Shown here: positions 1 to 10,747 of the stretch, piece after piece | Numbering within the stretch: position 1 is the first letter of the stretch | Layout of the letters: each line of letters opens with the position of its first letter | Source: Sphingobacterium spiritivorum | Lineage (GTDB): Bacteria > Bacteroidota > Bacteroidia > Sphingobacteriales > Sphingobacteriaceae | Direction of reading: 5' to 3' | Length of the DNA stretch: 64,000 nt | Assembly: GCF_016725325.1 (NCBI RefSeq) | Contig: NZ_CP068083.1 | Location: forward strand, 1,612,001 to 1,676,000 | Made by a program: the position numbers and the translations under genes | Notes under the pieces: model-generated | The model's input: the letters and a program-made list of their open reading frames with translations, nothing else | Told to the model about the DNA's origin: nothing | The model's database searches: none

Positions 1-683
1 TAAGAGAATATTTCACACACGACCTACCCTTATCAGGTAAAAAAGCTTTAGTCACGGCAGGCCCTACATATGAAGCAATTGACCCGGTTCGTTTCATCGG
101 CAATCATTCCAGTGGAAAAATGGGATACGCAATTGCTGAAGAATTGAAAAATCTGGGCGCTCAGGTCACATTAGTATCCGGACCTACTCACTTAAACGCT
201 CCAAGTGATATAAACAGGATTTCCGTTATCTCAGCCAGTCAAATGCTGGAGGCTGCAAACTCATATTTTGATACAGCAGATATTATTGTCATGAGTGCAG
301 CTGTAGCAGATTATACTCCTGAAACAGTCGCAGATCAGAAGATCAAGAAGAAAGAAAATACCTTTGCTATTCCTCTCAAAAAGACGACTGATATACTGGC
401 AACCTTAGGAAAGAGAAAGACAGACAAACAAGTGCTTATCGGCTTTGCGCTGGAGACAAATAATGAACTCGAGAATGCAAAAGGTAAGCTCCAAAAGAAG
501 AACCTGGATTATATTGTCCTTAATTCTATGCAAGATAAAGGAGCCGGCTTTTCTACAGATACGAATAAAGTAACAATTATTGCTAAAGACGGTACTTTAA
601 AAGAGTTTTCCCTAAAAACGAAACAAGAGGTAGCAAAAGATATCTGTAATATTATCCTTCAGCATTCGTCACCTTCAAATTAA
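1..683 (+). CDS. coaBC: CoaBC, C-terminal (CoaB) part, cut by window start
   Basis: Bifunctional phosphopantothenoylcysteine decarboxylase / phosphopantothenate-cysteine ligase of coenzyme A synthesis; only the ligase (CoaB) half is in the window. The frame is open from base 3 with no start, and reads KKALVTAGPTYEAIDPVRF then IGNHSSGKMGYAIA, the nucleotide-binding loop and dimer signature of CoaB. Further on are SAAVADYTPE and the IKKKEN segment, which carry the conserved Asn/Asp and Lys residues of the ligase. The protein ends at a normal place. It converges on the methyltransferase gene, with only two bases between the stop codons. An internal ATG at 120 is not the start, because the family signature begins upstream of it. 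Confidence 0.93.
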   Translation, partial: REYFTHDLPLSGKKALVTAGPTYEAIDPVRFIGNHSSGKMGYAIAEELKNLGAQVTLVSGPTHLNAPSDINRISVISASQMLEAANSYFDTADIIVMSAAVADYTPETVADQKIKKKENTFAIPLKKTTDILATLGKRKTDKQVLIGFALETNNELENAKGKLQKKNLDYIVLNSMQDKGAGFSTDTNKVTIIAKDGTLKEFSLKTKQEVAKDICNIILQHSSPSN

Positions 684-685
684 GT

Positions 686-2047
686 TTATAAATAAGCTAT
701 TCTACTCTCTTTCGGATAATAGTTATTGATTCGGTTTGCAAGAATCTTTATCCAGCCCAATCTTATATTTTTATAGGTAACCAACGTCCAGCCATTCTTC
801 AAATTGTGCTCCGGATTGATATTCTCTTTACGGAGGTAATCCTGCGCTTCCTCTAATGTGAGCTCAAGTGTTGGTATATTAGTCTTTATCGCTATACTGA
901 GAGCAAGTCCGTGTGCCGGAATAAGCTCTTTCCCAGCCAGTTTACCAATATTTGTTCCTGCATTCTTCAAATAAAGTACATTTTGCAGGATCTTCAGATC
1001 TAATTCATAGTCTTTGGGGAAGATATGGATATTATCGTGATGAAGAAAGGCCATGTGTGTTGCAGCATTATTTAACCAATGTTCAATAATTGCATTCGGA
1101 ACATCCGATTTTTCAGGCTTTATTTTTTTTCTGTTAAATGTTTCCTGAAACTCTGTTTTGATAAATGCTGTAATAAAAAAACCTTCGCCTTTAACTTTAT
1201 GCGGATAGAATCTGTATCCATAAGATGCCGTAACATCAGATTTTGTTTCTTCTATTCCCCACTCTTCAGGTATGGGAATCTGAATAGATTTTAGTCCGTA
1301 CTCCTTTATCAACCAATCAGCTATATCTTCATTTTCCTCCTGCGAATAAGAACAGGTTGAGTATAAAAGAATGCCATCAGTTTTAAGGCAATCCATCGCT
1401 TCGGCCAGAATGCGTTGTTGGCGTTCACTACAAAGCTTTACATTAGCTTCTGACCACTCATCTATAGCTCCGCTATCTTTACGAAACATTCCGGAGCCTG
1501 AGCAGGGTGCATCAATCATTACCAAATCAAAATAACCGGGCAATCTCTTAAAAGCACTGGGATCATTATTCGTAATTACGACGTTGGAATTTCCCCAACG
1601 AATCATGTTCTCCATCAGAATAGGCACCCGAGTTTTTATAATTTCGTTTGCCACTAACAGACTCTGTGGATGGAGATAACTATTCAAAAGAGTCGTTTTC
1701 CCTCCGGGTGCAGCACATAGATCCAGCGCTTTAAGCGGTTTATCATTAAGCTTCAAATATTGAATAATATGCGCAATAAACATAGATGATGCATCCTGAG
1801 AATAATAGCAGCCTGCATGATATAGCGGATCTAAAGTAAAAGAAGGTCTTTCTTCAAGATAAAACCCACGATCACACCATGGGATCGGTTCTGCATGAGC
1901 AAATGGAGCTTCTGTTATTTTTCTTTCATTTATGCGGATTGAACTCTGCCTTTCTCCCTTCTCGTGAACATCAATGAAAGCTTGCTCATCAAACAATGGA
2001 TTCGCTCCTAATTTGCGGATTAAGGAATTGGGCAGAATATTACTCAT
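686..2047 (-). CDS. NOL1/NOP2/Sun-type RNA m5C methyltransferase (RsmF-like)
   Basis: Cytosolic SAM-dependent 5-methylcytosine RNA methyltransferase, probably acting on 16S rRNA. The 453-residue protein has the RsmB/RsmF core: SAM motif I LDLCAAPGGKTTLL, motif IV DAPCSGSGMFRKD with the catalytic-loop Cys, and motif VI YSTCSYSQEENE with the second Cys. A C-terminal PUA-like tail (GWTLVTYKNIRLGWIK) favours an RsmF/YebU-type enzyme over RsmB, which instead has an N-terminal NusB domain. The start gives MSNILPNSLIRKLG, normal for the family. It converges on coaBC and diverges from the START-like gene. The target base cannot be told from the sequence. Confidence 0.9.
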   Translation of the reverse strand: MSNILPNSLIRKLGANPLFDEQAFIDVHEKGERQSSIRINERKITEAPFAHAEPIPWCDRGFYLEERPSFTLDPLYHAGCYYSQDASSMFIAHIIQYLKLNDKPLKALDLCAAPGGKTTLLNSYLHPQSLLVANEIIKTRVPILMENMIRWGNSNVVITNNDPSAFKRLPGYFDLVMIDAPCSGSGMFRKDSGAIDEWSEANVKLCSERQQRILAEAMDCLKTDGILLYSTCSYSQEENEDIADWLIKEYGLKSIQIPIPEEWGIEETKSDVTASYGYRFYPHKVKGEGFFITAFIKTEFQETFNRKKIKPEKSDVPNAIIEHWLNNAATHMAFLHHDNIHIFPKDYELDLKILQNVLYLKNAGTNIGKLAGKELIPAHGLALSIAIKTNIPTLELTLEEAQDYLRKENINPEHNLKNGWTLVTYKNIRLGWIKILANRINNYYPKESRIAYL

Positions 2048-2135
2048 CTTGATTATCTTATATAAGCAGTAAAGTTAATCATTCTCAAAAAAAGTGCAGA
2101 ACATAATTACAAAAGTGACATCAGTAATAAATCAT

Positions 2136-2143
2136 TACCTTTG
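2136..2143 (+). promoter_or_regulatory. Bacteroidota -7 element of the START-like gene
   Basis: TACCTTTG matches the TAnnTTTG -7 consensus and lies 16 bases before the ATG at 2160. No clear TTTG -33 element is present. Confidence 0.55.
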
Positions 2144-2159
2144 CAATAGAAATAATGAT

Positions 2160-2543
2160 ATGAAAGATTTTAAAAAATATTTTATAATACCCGCAAGTCC
2201 TGATGAAGTATATCTGGCACTTACAACAGAGATTACCGCACGCTTATGGACAGGCGACGAAGCATCCATAGATCCTGTAGAAGGTGGAGAATTTTCTATG
2301 TGGGATGGAGCAATCGTTGGAAAATTCATCAGTTTAGAGCCTGGTAAAAAGATTGTACAGCAATGGTACTTTGGCGAGCAGGAAGAACCTTCTATTGTTA
2401 CCCTAAAACTACATGAACATAAAAAAGGGACATCACTGGAAGTTAATCACATCCATATTCCTGACGAGGCATTTGACGATATTGCAGATGGCTGGAGTAA
2501 TCCGTATATGGCTTCATTAATCGAATTTTACGAAGAAGATTAA
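2160..2543 (+). CDS. START-like / SRPBCC domain protein
   Basis: A 127-residue single-domain protein of the helix-grip SRPBCC superfamily (START-like, AHSA1-related). It shows the usual N-terminal ligand-pocket pattern FIIPASPDEVYLALT, a central GGEFSMWDGAIVGKFISLEPGKKIVQQW stretch split over the family's strands, and an acidic tail. I chose ATG 2160 over an upstream in-frame GTG at 2094 because the TACCTTTG promoter lies between them and the shorter protein starts at the normal family position. No signal peptide; cytosolic. Its ligand and role are unknown. It is followed at once by a strong hairpin terminator and appears to be a single-gene unit. Confidence 0.88.
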   Translation: MKDFKKYFIIPASPDEVYLALTTEITARLWTGDEASIDPVEGGEFSMWDGAIVGKFISLEPGKKIVQQWYFGEQEEPSIVTLKLHEHKKGTSLEVNHIHIPDEAFDDIADGWSNPYMASLIEFYEED

Positions 2544-2562
2544 TATAAAGGCCTAGCGCCAT

Positions 2563-2603
2563 AAAAAAGCCCGTTGAAAATATACATTTCAACGGGCTTT
2601 TTT
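2563..2603 (+). terminator. Intrinsic terminator after the START-like gene
   Basis: AAAAAAGCCCGTTGAAA pairs with TTTCAACGGGCTTTTTT around a short loop and ends in a T run. Being A-flanked on the other side, it could work in both directions. Confidence 0.88.
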
Positions 2604-2630
2604 ATTGTACTGTTTCATAATAGTTCTTAA

Positions 2631-2769
2631 CCTCTCTCCCGGTAAACCGGGATCTCTCCTTGGAAAGGAGAGAGAATAGTTCGGACAAATCGTTGTCACT
2701 AACTCTGGCGCAAGCATAAGCGTAGTGCTGCTTGTGCCTGTATTATATTGGTACGAGCGGGCACGCTCG
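2631..2769. repeat. Cluster of three inverted repeats between two terminators
   Basis: No gene is visible here. Hairpin A spans 2632-2674: CTCTCTCC pairs with GGAGAGAG, enclosing CCCGGTAAACCGGG, while an inner CTCTCC (2654-2659) competes for the same 3' arm. Hairpin B pairs GGCGCAAGCA (2707-2716) with TGCTTGTGCC (2729-2738), one wobble. Hairpin C pairs CGAGCG (2754-2759) with CGCTCG (2764-2769). The function is unknown; it could be a dispersed palindromic repeat or the 3' trailer of the rRNA operon. Confidence 0.5.
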
Positions 2770-2815
2770 AACCAGCTTTTGTTGGCTATTTGGTTTGGTT
2801 CTACCCTATGAAAAC

Positions 2816-2851
2816 AAAAAAGCCCTTATCTGTTTCCAGAAAGGGCTTTCG
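2816..2851 (-). terminator. Intrinsic terminator of the rRNA operon
   Basis: On the minus strand AAAGCCCTT and AAGGGCTTT form a stem followed by a run of T, starting about 10 bases after the 5S rRNA 3' end. Confidence 0.85.
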
Positions 2852-2860
2852 TATAAAAAA

Positions 2861-2969
2861 AGGCACCGACCTACTCTCCCACCTGTTACGGCAATACCAT
2901 CGGCTCTGGCGGGCTTGACTGCTCTGTTCGGAATGGGAAGAGGTAGACACCGCCGATATAGGCACCTGA
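2861..2969 (-). rRNA. 5S ribosomal RNA
   Basis: The minus strand carries the 5S pattern: terminal helix AGGTGCC/GGTGCCT, CCCATTCCGAACAG in the loop C region, and GGTGGGAGAGTAGGTC near the 3' end. It is the last gene of the operon, about 100 bases after 23S. Ends are placed by the terminal helix and may be off by a few bases. Confidence 0.93.
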
Positions 2970-3030
2970 ATACTTTTTTGATATTATATAATAACTAACT
3001 CTCATTAGCCACAATAACATCAATGACATT

Positions 3031-3066
3031 ATATTGAAAGAAATAATTAAAGAGGAAGACAACAGT
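3031..3066 (-). other. 23S trailer arm of the rRNA processing stem
   Basis: Two blocks, GAAGACAACAGT (3055-3066) and ATATTGAAAGAA (3031-3042), are each the perfect 12-base reverse complement of blocks in the 23S leader (6032-6043 and 6057-6068). They bracket the mature 23S and would form the long duplex cut by RNase III. Confidence 0.8.
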
Positions 3067-3074
3067 GTTATCTG

Positions 3075-5957
<2,883 letters not shown>

Positions 5958-6031
5958 CTTCTCACGCATAGCCCTTTTGCTACTATGGTGATGCTTGTAT
6001 TGTGTTCTCCAAATTAATGGAAAACGTCTCT

Positions 6032-6068
6032 ACTGTTGTCTTCTCTTGTAATTTTTTTCTTTCAATAT
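6032..6068 (-). other. 23S leader arm of the rRNA processing stem
   Basis: ACTGTTGTCTTC (6032-6043) and TTCTTTCAATAT (6057-6068) are complementary to the trailer blocks at 3055-3066 and 3031-3042. The two 12-bp helices are separated by 13 bases here and 12 bases there, so the duplex is nearly continuous. Confidence 0.8.
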
Positions 6069-6125
6069 GTCAAAGAACTCGTTAAGAAACTTACCATGCT
6101 ATCACTCGATAACACATTTCTTTAG

Positions 6126-6199
6126 TGGAGAATAACGGAGTCGAACCGTTGACCCTCTGCGTGCAAGGCAGATGCTCTAGCCAGCTGAGCTAATTCCCC
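6126..6199 (-). tRNA. tRNA-Ala (TGC)
   Basis: Cloverleaf on the minus strand: acceptor GGGGAAT, D-arm AGCTCAGCTGG, anticodon loop CTTGCAC giving TGC, T-arm GGTTCGACTCC, discriminator A. CCA is not encoded. It sits in the 16S-23S spacer. Confidence 0.96.
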
Positions 6200-6207
6200 G
6201 GCTTGTG

Positions 6208-6284
6208 TGGTAGTCCCGAGCAGATTTGAACTGCTGACCCCTACATTATCAGTGTAGTGCTCTAACCAACTGAGCTACGGGACT
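6208..6284 (-). tRNA. tRNA-Ile (GAT)
   Basis: Cloverleaf on the minus strand: acceptor AGTCCCG paired with CGGGACT, D-arm AGCTCAGTTGG, anticodon loop CTGATAA giving GAT, T-arm AGTTCAAATCT. The 3' ACCA is encoded, unlike in the neighbouring tRNA-Ala. The order 16S, Ile, Ala, 23S is the common bacterial arrangement. Confidence 0.96.
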
Positions 6285-6359
6285 AGCTTTTTCTTAATCT
6301 CTCTCGGTAACTCCATTCCTTTTTCTTGGGATGGGTACTTTCTTCTTAATGTCTTTCTT

Positions 6360-6395
6360 TAATCATGTGTATACGTAACGAGCACCAATTCAAGT
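6360..6395 (-). other. 16S trailer arms of the rRNA processing stem
   Basis: TAATCATGT (6360-6368), CGTAACGAG (6374-6382) and CAATTCAAGT (6386-6395) pair with ACATGATTA (8059-8067), CTCGTTACG (8048-8056) and ACCTGAATTG (7996-8005) of the leader. The three helices are nested in the right order around the mature 16S, with a single G-U pair in the inner one. Confidence 0.8.
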
Positions 6396-6400
6396 ACTCT

Positions 6401-7924
<1,524 letters not shown>

Positions 7925-7995
7925 TAATAATGAATTGTTCGACACCTAACTATTTATCAATAAAAATAATTAGAATTGTCTTTTGTTAATTTCTA

Positions 7996-8067
7996 ACCTG
8001 AATTGACTTGGTTGATTGTTTGTTAACTTTCGCTGACTAATCAACTACTCGTTACGCTACATGATTA
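7996..8067 (-). other. 16S leader arms of the rRNA processing stem
   Basis: Three blocks (7996-8005, 8048-8056, 8059-8067) are complementary to the 16S trailer blocks at 6386-6395, 6374-6382 and 6360-6368. This and the promoters account for most of the gene-free stretch 7925-8655. Confidence 0.78.
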
Positions 8068-8171
8068 TTTCTTTAAAGAACTTCGCGCTTCCACTCTCGT
8101 TTCAGCTTCTATTTCAATAAGGCATTGCGCCCCTTTTGATCTTGTTTTTTCCTTCGTTTCTGAAGGGACTG

Positions 8172-8202
8172 CAAAGGTAGAAATCTTTTTTAAACTTCCA
8201 AA
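8172..8202 (-). promoter_or_regulatory. rRNA operon promoter P1 (proximal)
   Basis: On the minus strand TTTG (8199-8202) and TACCTTTG (8172-8179) are separated by 19 bases: a perfect Bacteroidota promoter. Its -7 box is about 250 bases before mature 16S. Confidence 0.85.
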
Positions 8203-8297
8203 ATATTTGTGAAAATATTTTCTGGTTCTTTCTTTCCTTTTTTTTCACCTCCCGATCTCTATCCGAAACCGCTCAGCTTAGCTCCCGTAAGGGATGG

Positions 8298-8329
8298 CAA
8301 AGGTAGAAATCTTTTTCGGTATACACAAA
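8298..8329 (-). promoter_or_regulatory. rRNA operon promoter P2 (middle)
   Basis: TTTG (8326-8329) and TACCTTTG (8298-8305), spacer 20, minus strand. Twenty bases covering the -7 box and adjoining spacer are identical to P1, so the two look like a duplication. Confidence 0.85.
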
Positions 8330-8426
8330 TCTTTTTTATAAAAAATATGCCCTCCCGTTATTCTAAACCTCCTTTTTTCAAGTGTCGTCCCTTGCGAAAC
8401 AACCGTCCCTCCCTTGCGGAGTGGTG

Positions 8427-8459
8427 CAAAGGTAGAACTTTATACTCATTACTTCCAAA
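8427..8459 (-). promoter_or_regulatory. rRNA operon promoter P3 (distal)
   Basis: TTTG (8456-8459) and TACCTTTG (8427-8434), spacer 21, minus strand. The -33 context GGTTTGGAAGT resembles that of P1. Confidence 0.82.
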
Positions 8460-8596
8460 CCTTTTTCAAAGCTTTTTATTCATTAAAACTTAACTATCTG
8501 ATAATATACAAGATAATTTCAAAAGTCATTATAAAACGGCTTGTAAAAGTCAGTCAGGAATCAAAAAATATATATTTCTATTAAAAACAAACAGGT

Positions 8597-8631
8597 TTTG
8601 CTACGACTTTCTACAGATGTAGATATATTTG
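8597..8631 (+). promoter_or_regulatory. Promoter of the HD-PycTM operon
   Basis: TTTG (8597-8600), 23-base spacer, TATATTTG (8624-8631), 24 bases before the ATG at 8656. It is divergent from the rRNA promoters. Confidence 0.6.
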
Positions 8632-8655
8632 TTATAATACTTAACGGTTATTAAA

Positions 8656-9831
8656 ATGGAATACGACCTGATCCTCCAAAAAGTGCAAGCCTATGTTTCA
8701 GACTTTATAAAGCAACATAAAATTGCCGAGCTATGCTTTCATAATGATTCACATACTTCAGAAGTGGTCAATGCGACTACTGAGATCGCCCATCACTATG
8801 CGCTTAATAAAGAAGATCTGTTTATTGTCTTATGCGCTGCTTATTTCCATGACCTGGGCTATTTCCATGGCGGAGCCAAGCAACATGAAGGAAGGGGAGC
8901 GCAACTCGCCCGGACATTTCTTGAAGAACAAGGTATAGATAAGCATATTCAGGATCAGGTAGTAGGTTGCATTATGGCTACCCGGATGCCGCAGCAACCC
9001 ACTAATTTATTAGAGCAGATATTATGTGATGCAGATCTGTTTCATTTAGGAGGGGAGAATTTCGAGACCCGCAATAAACTTATGCGTAAAGAAGCAGAAA
9101 CAGTGGGAGGGAAGAAGATCGGTAAAGAGGAATGGAGAAAGCAAACAATCGCACTTATGCAGCAGCATCACTATCATACAGATTATGCAAAAGAAAAACT
9201 GAATAAGAAAAAAGAGAAAAATCTGAAAACCTTAATGGATAAAGAGAACAAGGAGGGGAAGGAGCTGATGGAGGATACTTACTCTAAAAAGAATGAGGAA
9301 CGGCAAAAGAAACCCGAGCGCGGGATAGAAACTATGTTTCGGATTACCTCATCCAACAATCAGCGTTTAAGTGATATGGCCGATAATAAAGCGAATATTC
9401 TATTAACGGTTAATTCGATTATTCTCTCTATGGTCATAGCGGTACTGTTGAGAAAGCTGGATAGCAACGAGCATCTGGTTATTCCTACTATTATGCTATT
9501 ATCTTTCAGTGTATCCACAATGGTAGTCGCGATATTGTCCACTATTCCGAAGGTGCCACCGGGAGTATTCACACAGGAAGAGATTAATAAAAAAACAGTA
9601 AACCTCTTGTTTTTCGGCAATTTTTATAAAATGAAACTGGAGGAATATAAGGAAGGAATGAACAGGGTGATGGATGACAGCGAGTTCCTGTATGGGATGC
9701 TGACAAAGGATGTGTATGCACAGGGAGTTGTTTTAGGAAGAAAATACAAACTACTGCGTATTGCATATGCTATATTTATGCTTGGTTTGATTCTTTCTTC
9801 TATATCCTTTTTGATTTCCGTAAGTATATAA
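8656..9831 (+). CDS. HD-domain protein fused to a PycTM (Pycsar-effector-like) membrane domain
   Basis: A 391-residue two-domain protein. Residues about 25-140 form an HD phosphohydrolase: H33 in HNDSHTSEV, the HD pair H65-D66 in YFHDLGY, and a later Asp in CDADLFHLGG, all expected for metal-dependent nucleotide hydrolysis. A charged linker (about 180-220) follows. The C-terminal part starts with SNNQRLSDMADNKANILL and has hydrophobic helices near 246-264, 275-297 and 370-390; this matches DUF5706/PycTM, the membrane effector domain of Pycsar antiphage systems. No uridylate or adenylate cyclase lies nearby, so a defence role is unproven; related HD fusions may be general nucleotide-responsive membrane proteins. 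First gene of a probable four-gene operon, with 13 bases to the next gene. Confidence 0.82.
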   Translation: MEYDLILQKVQAYVSDFIKQHKIAELCFHNDSHTSEVVNATTEIAHHYALNKEDLFIVLCAAYFHDLGYFHGGAKQHEGRGAQLARTFLEEQGIDKHIQDQVVGCIMATRMPQQPTNLLEQILCDADLFHLGGENFETRNKLMRKEAETVGGKKIGKEEWRKQTIALMQQHHYHTDYAKEKLNKKKEKNLKTLMDKENKEGKELMEDTYSKKNEERQKKPERGIETMFRITSSNNQRLSDMADNKANILLTVNSIILSMVIAVLLRKLDSNEHLVIPTIMLLSFSVSTMVVAILSTIPKVPPGVFTQEEINKKTVNLLFFGNFYKMKLEEYKEGMNRVMDDSEFLYGMLTKDVYAQGVVLGRKYKLLRIAYAIFMLGLILSSISFLISVSI

Positions 9832-9844
9832 TCATTCTTTTAAA

Positions 9845-10747
9845 ATGACGCCTATGAATCGCTCCGTCTTCATATTATCCCTGGCTCTATCTTTAAGTTC
9901 ATATGCTTTTCAGGCCTGCTCTCAGAAAGCCAACAATACGAAAACAAAAGATACAGCATCTGCCCCATCAACGGCCGCTACAACTCTTCCTTACCAACTT
10001 GATCAGGGAGCGCTAACGGAATTGCCAGAAGAATTGCAGGAAATTTCGGGAATTACTTTCTTACCTGATAATAAAGAATGGATTTATGCCATTCAGGATG
10101 AAAAGGGTTTATTGTACTCTTATAATCTTATAAACAAACAGCTCTCTTCTGTCCCTTTCGAAAAAGATGGTGATTATGAAGATTTAGCGGTCAGCAACAG
10201 TCATTTTATTATTCTAAAGAGTAATGGTACGTTATATACTTTTCCCATTACTGAGAAAAACAATATACAGCAGGTCAAAACCTTCAAGGACCTATTACCA
10301 AAGGGAGAATATGAAGGTCTGGCCACTGACCCTGCCCGTGGGTTGGTGTTTGCGCTGTGCAAATCCTGTTCCGCAGACAAAAAGAAAGCGCAGACTTCCG
10401 GTTATATCTTCAAAATAAATGAACGCGGAGATTTGGAAGCGAACGGAGGATTCACGTTGAATATTGAGCAGTTAAAACAAGTTGACCATAGTTTCTCTAA
10501 CACCTTCAAACCTTCTGCTCTGACAAAACGTGTGTCAACAAATGAATGGTATATTCTTTCATCAGTAGATAAAGTGTTGGTCATCACAGATGACAAATGG
10601 AATGTAAAGTCTGTTTCTCCCTTAAGCCGCAAACAGCATGCACAGCCGGAAGGGATTGCTTTTGATGCCGATGACAACCTGTATATCAGCAATGAGGCCG
10701 GCAATAAAGATAAAGCGATATTATATAAATTTGAACTGCTTAAATAA
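9845..10747 (+). CDS. SdiA-regulated-like lipoprotein
   Basis: A 300-residue exported lipoprotein: hydrophobic N-terminus with a lipobox ending FQAC, then a Thr/Ala-rich linker. The body has the beta-propeller pattern of the SdiA-regulated (YjiK-like) family: LQEISGITFLPDNKEWIYAIQDEKG, then DYEDLAVSNS, YEGLATDPARG and a late PEGIAFDADDNLYISNEAG. Family members are outer-membrane-associated and of unclear function; an ATP-independent binding or esterase-like role is only a guess. Start may be ATG 9845 or 9854. The stop overlaps the next ATG (TAATG), so translation of the two is probably coupled. Confidence 0.82.
   Translation: MTPMNRSVFILSLALSLSSYAFQACSQKANNTKTKDTASAPSTAATTLPYQLDQGALTELPEELQEISGITFLPDNKEWIYAIQDEKGLLYSYNLINKQLSSVPFEKDGDYEDLAVSNSHFIILKSNGTLYTFPITEKNNIQQVKTFKDLLPKGEYEGLATDPARGLVFALCKSCSADKKKAQTSGYIFKINERGDLEANGGFTLNIEQLKQVDHSFSNTFKPSALTKRVSTNEWYILSSVDKVLVITDDKWNVKSVSPLSRKQHAQPEGIAFDADDNLYISNEAGNKDKAILYKFELLK

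Noticed and set aside
2094..2159. Longer GTG start for the START-like protein
   Set aside because: The -7 promoter box lies inside this extension and the family begins at the later ATG.
8209..8493. 94-codon frame on the plus strand
   Set aside because: It overlaps the three rRNA promoters and reads through low-complexity promoter repeats.
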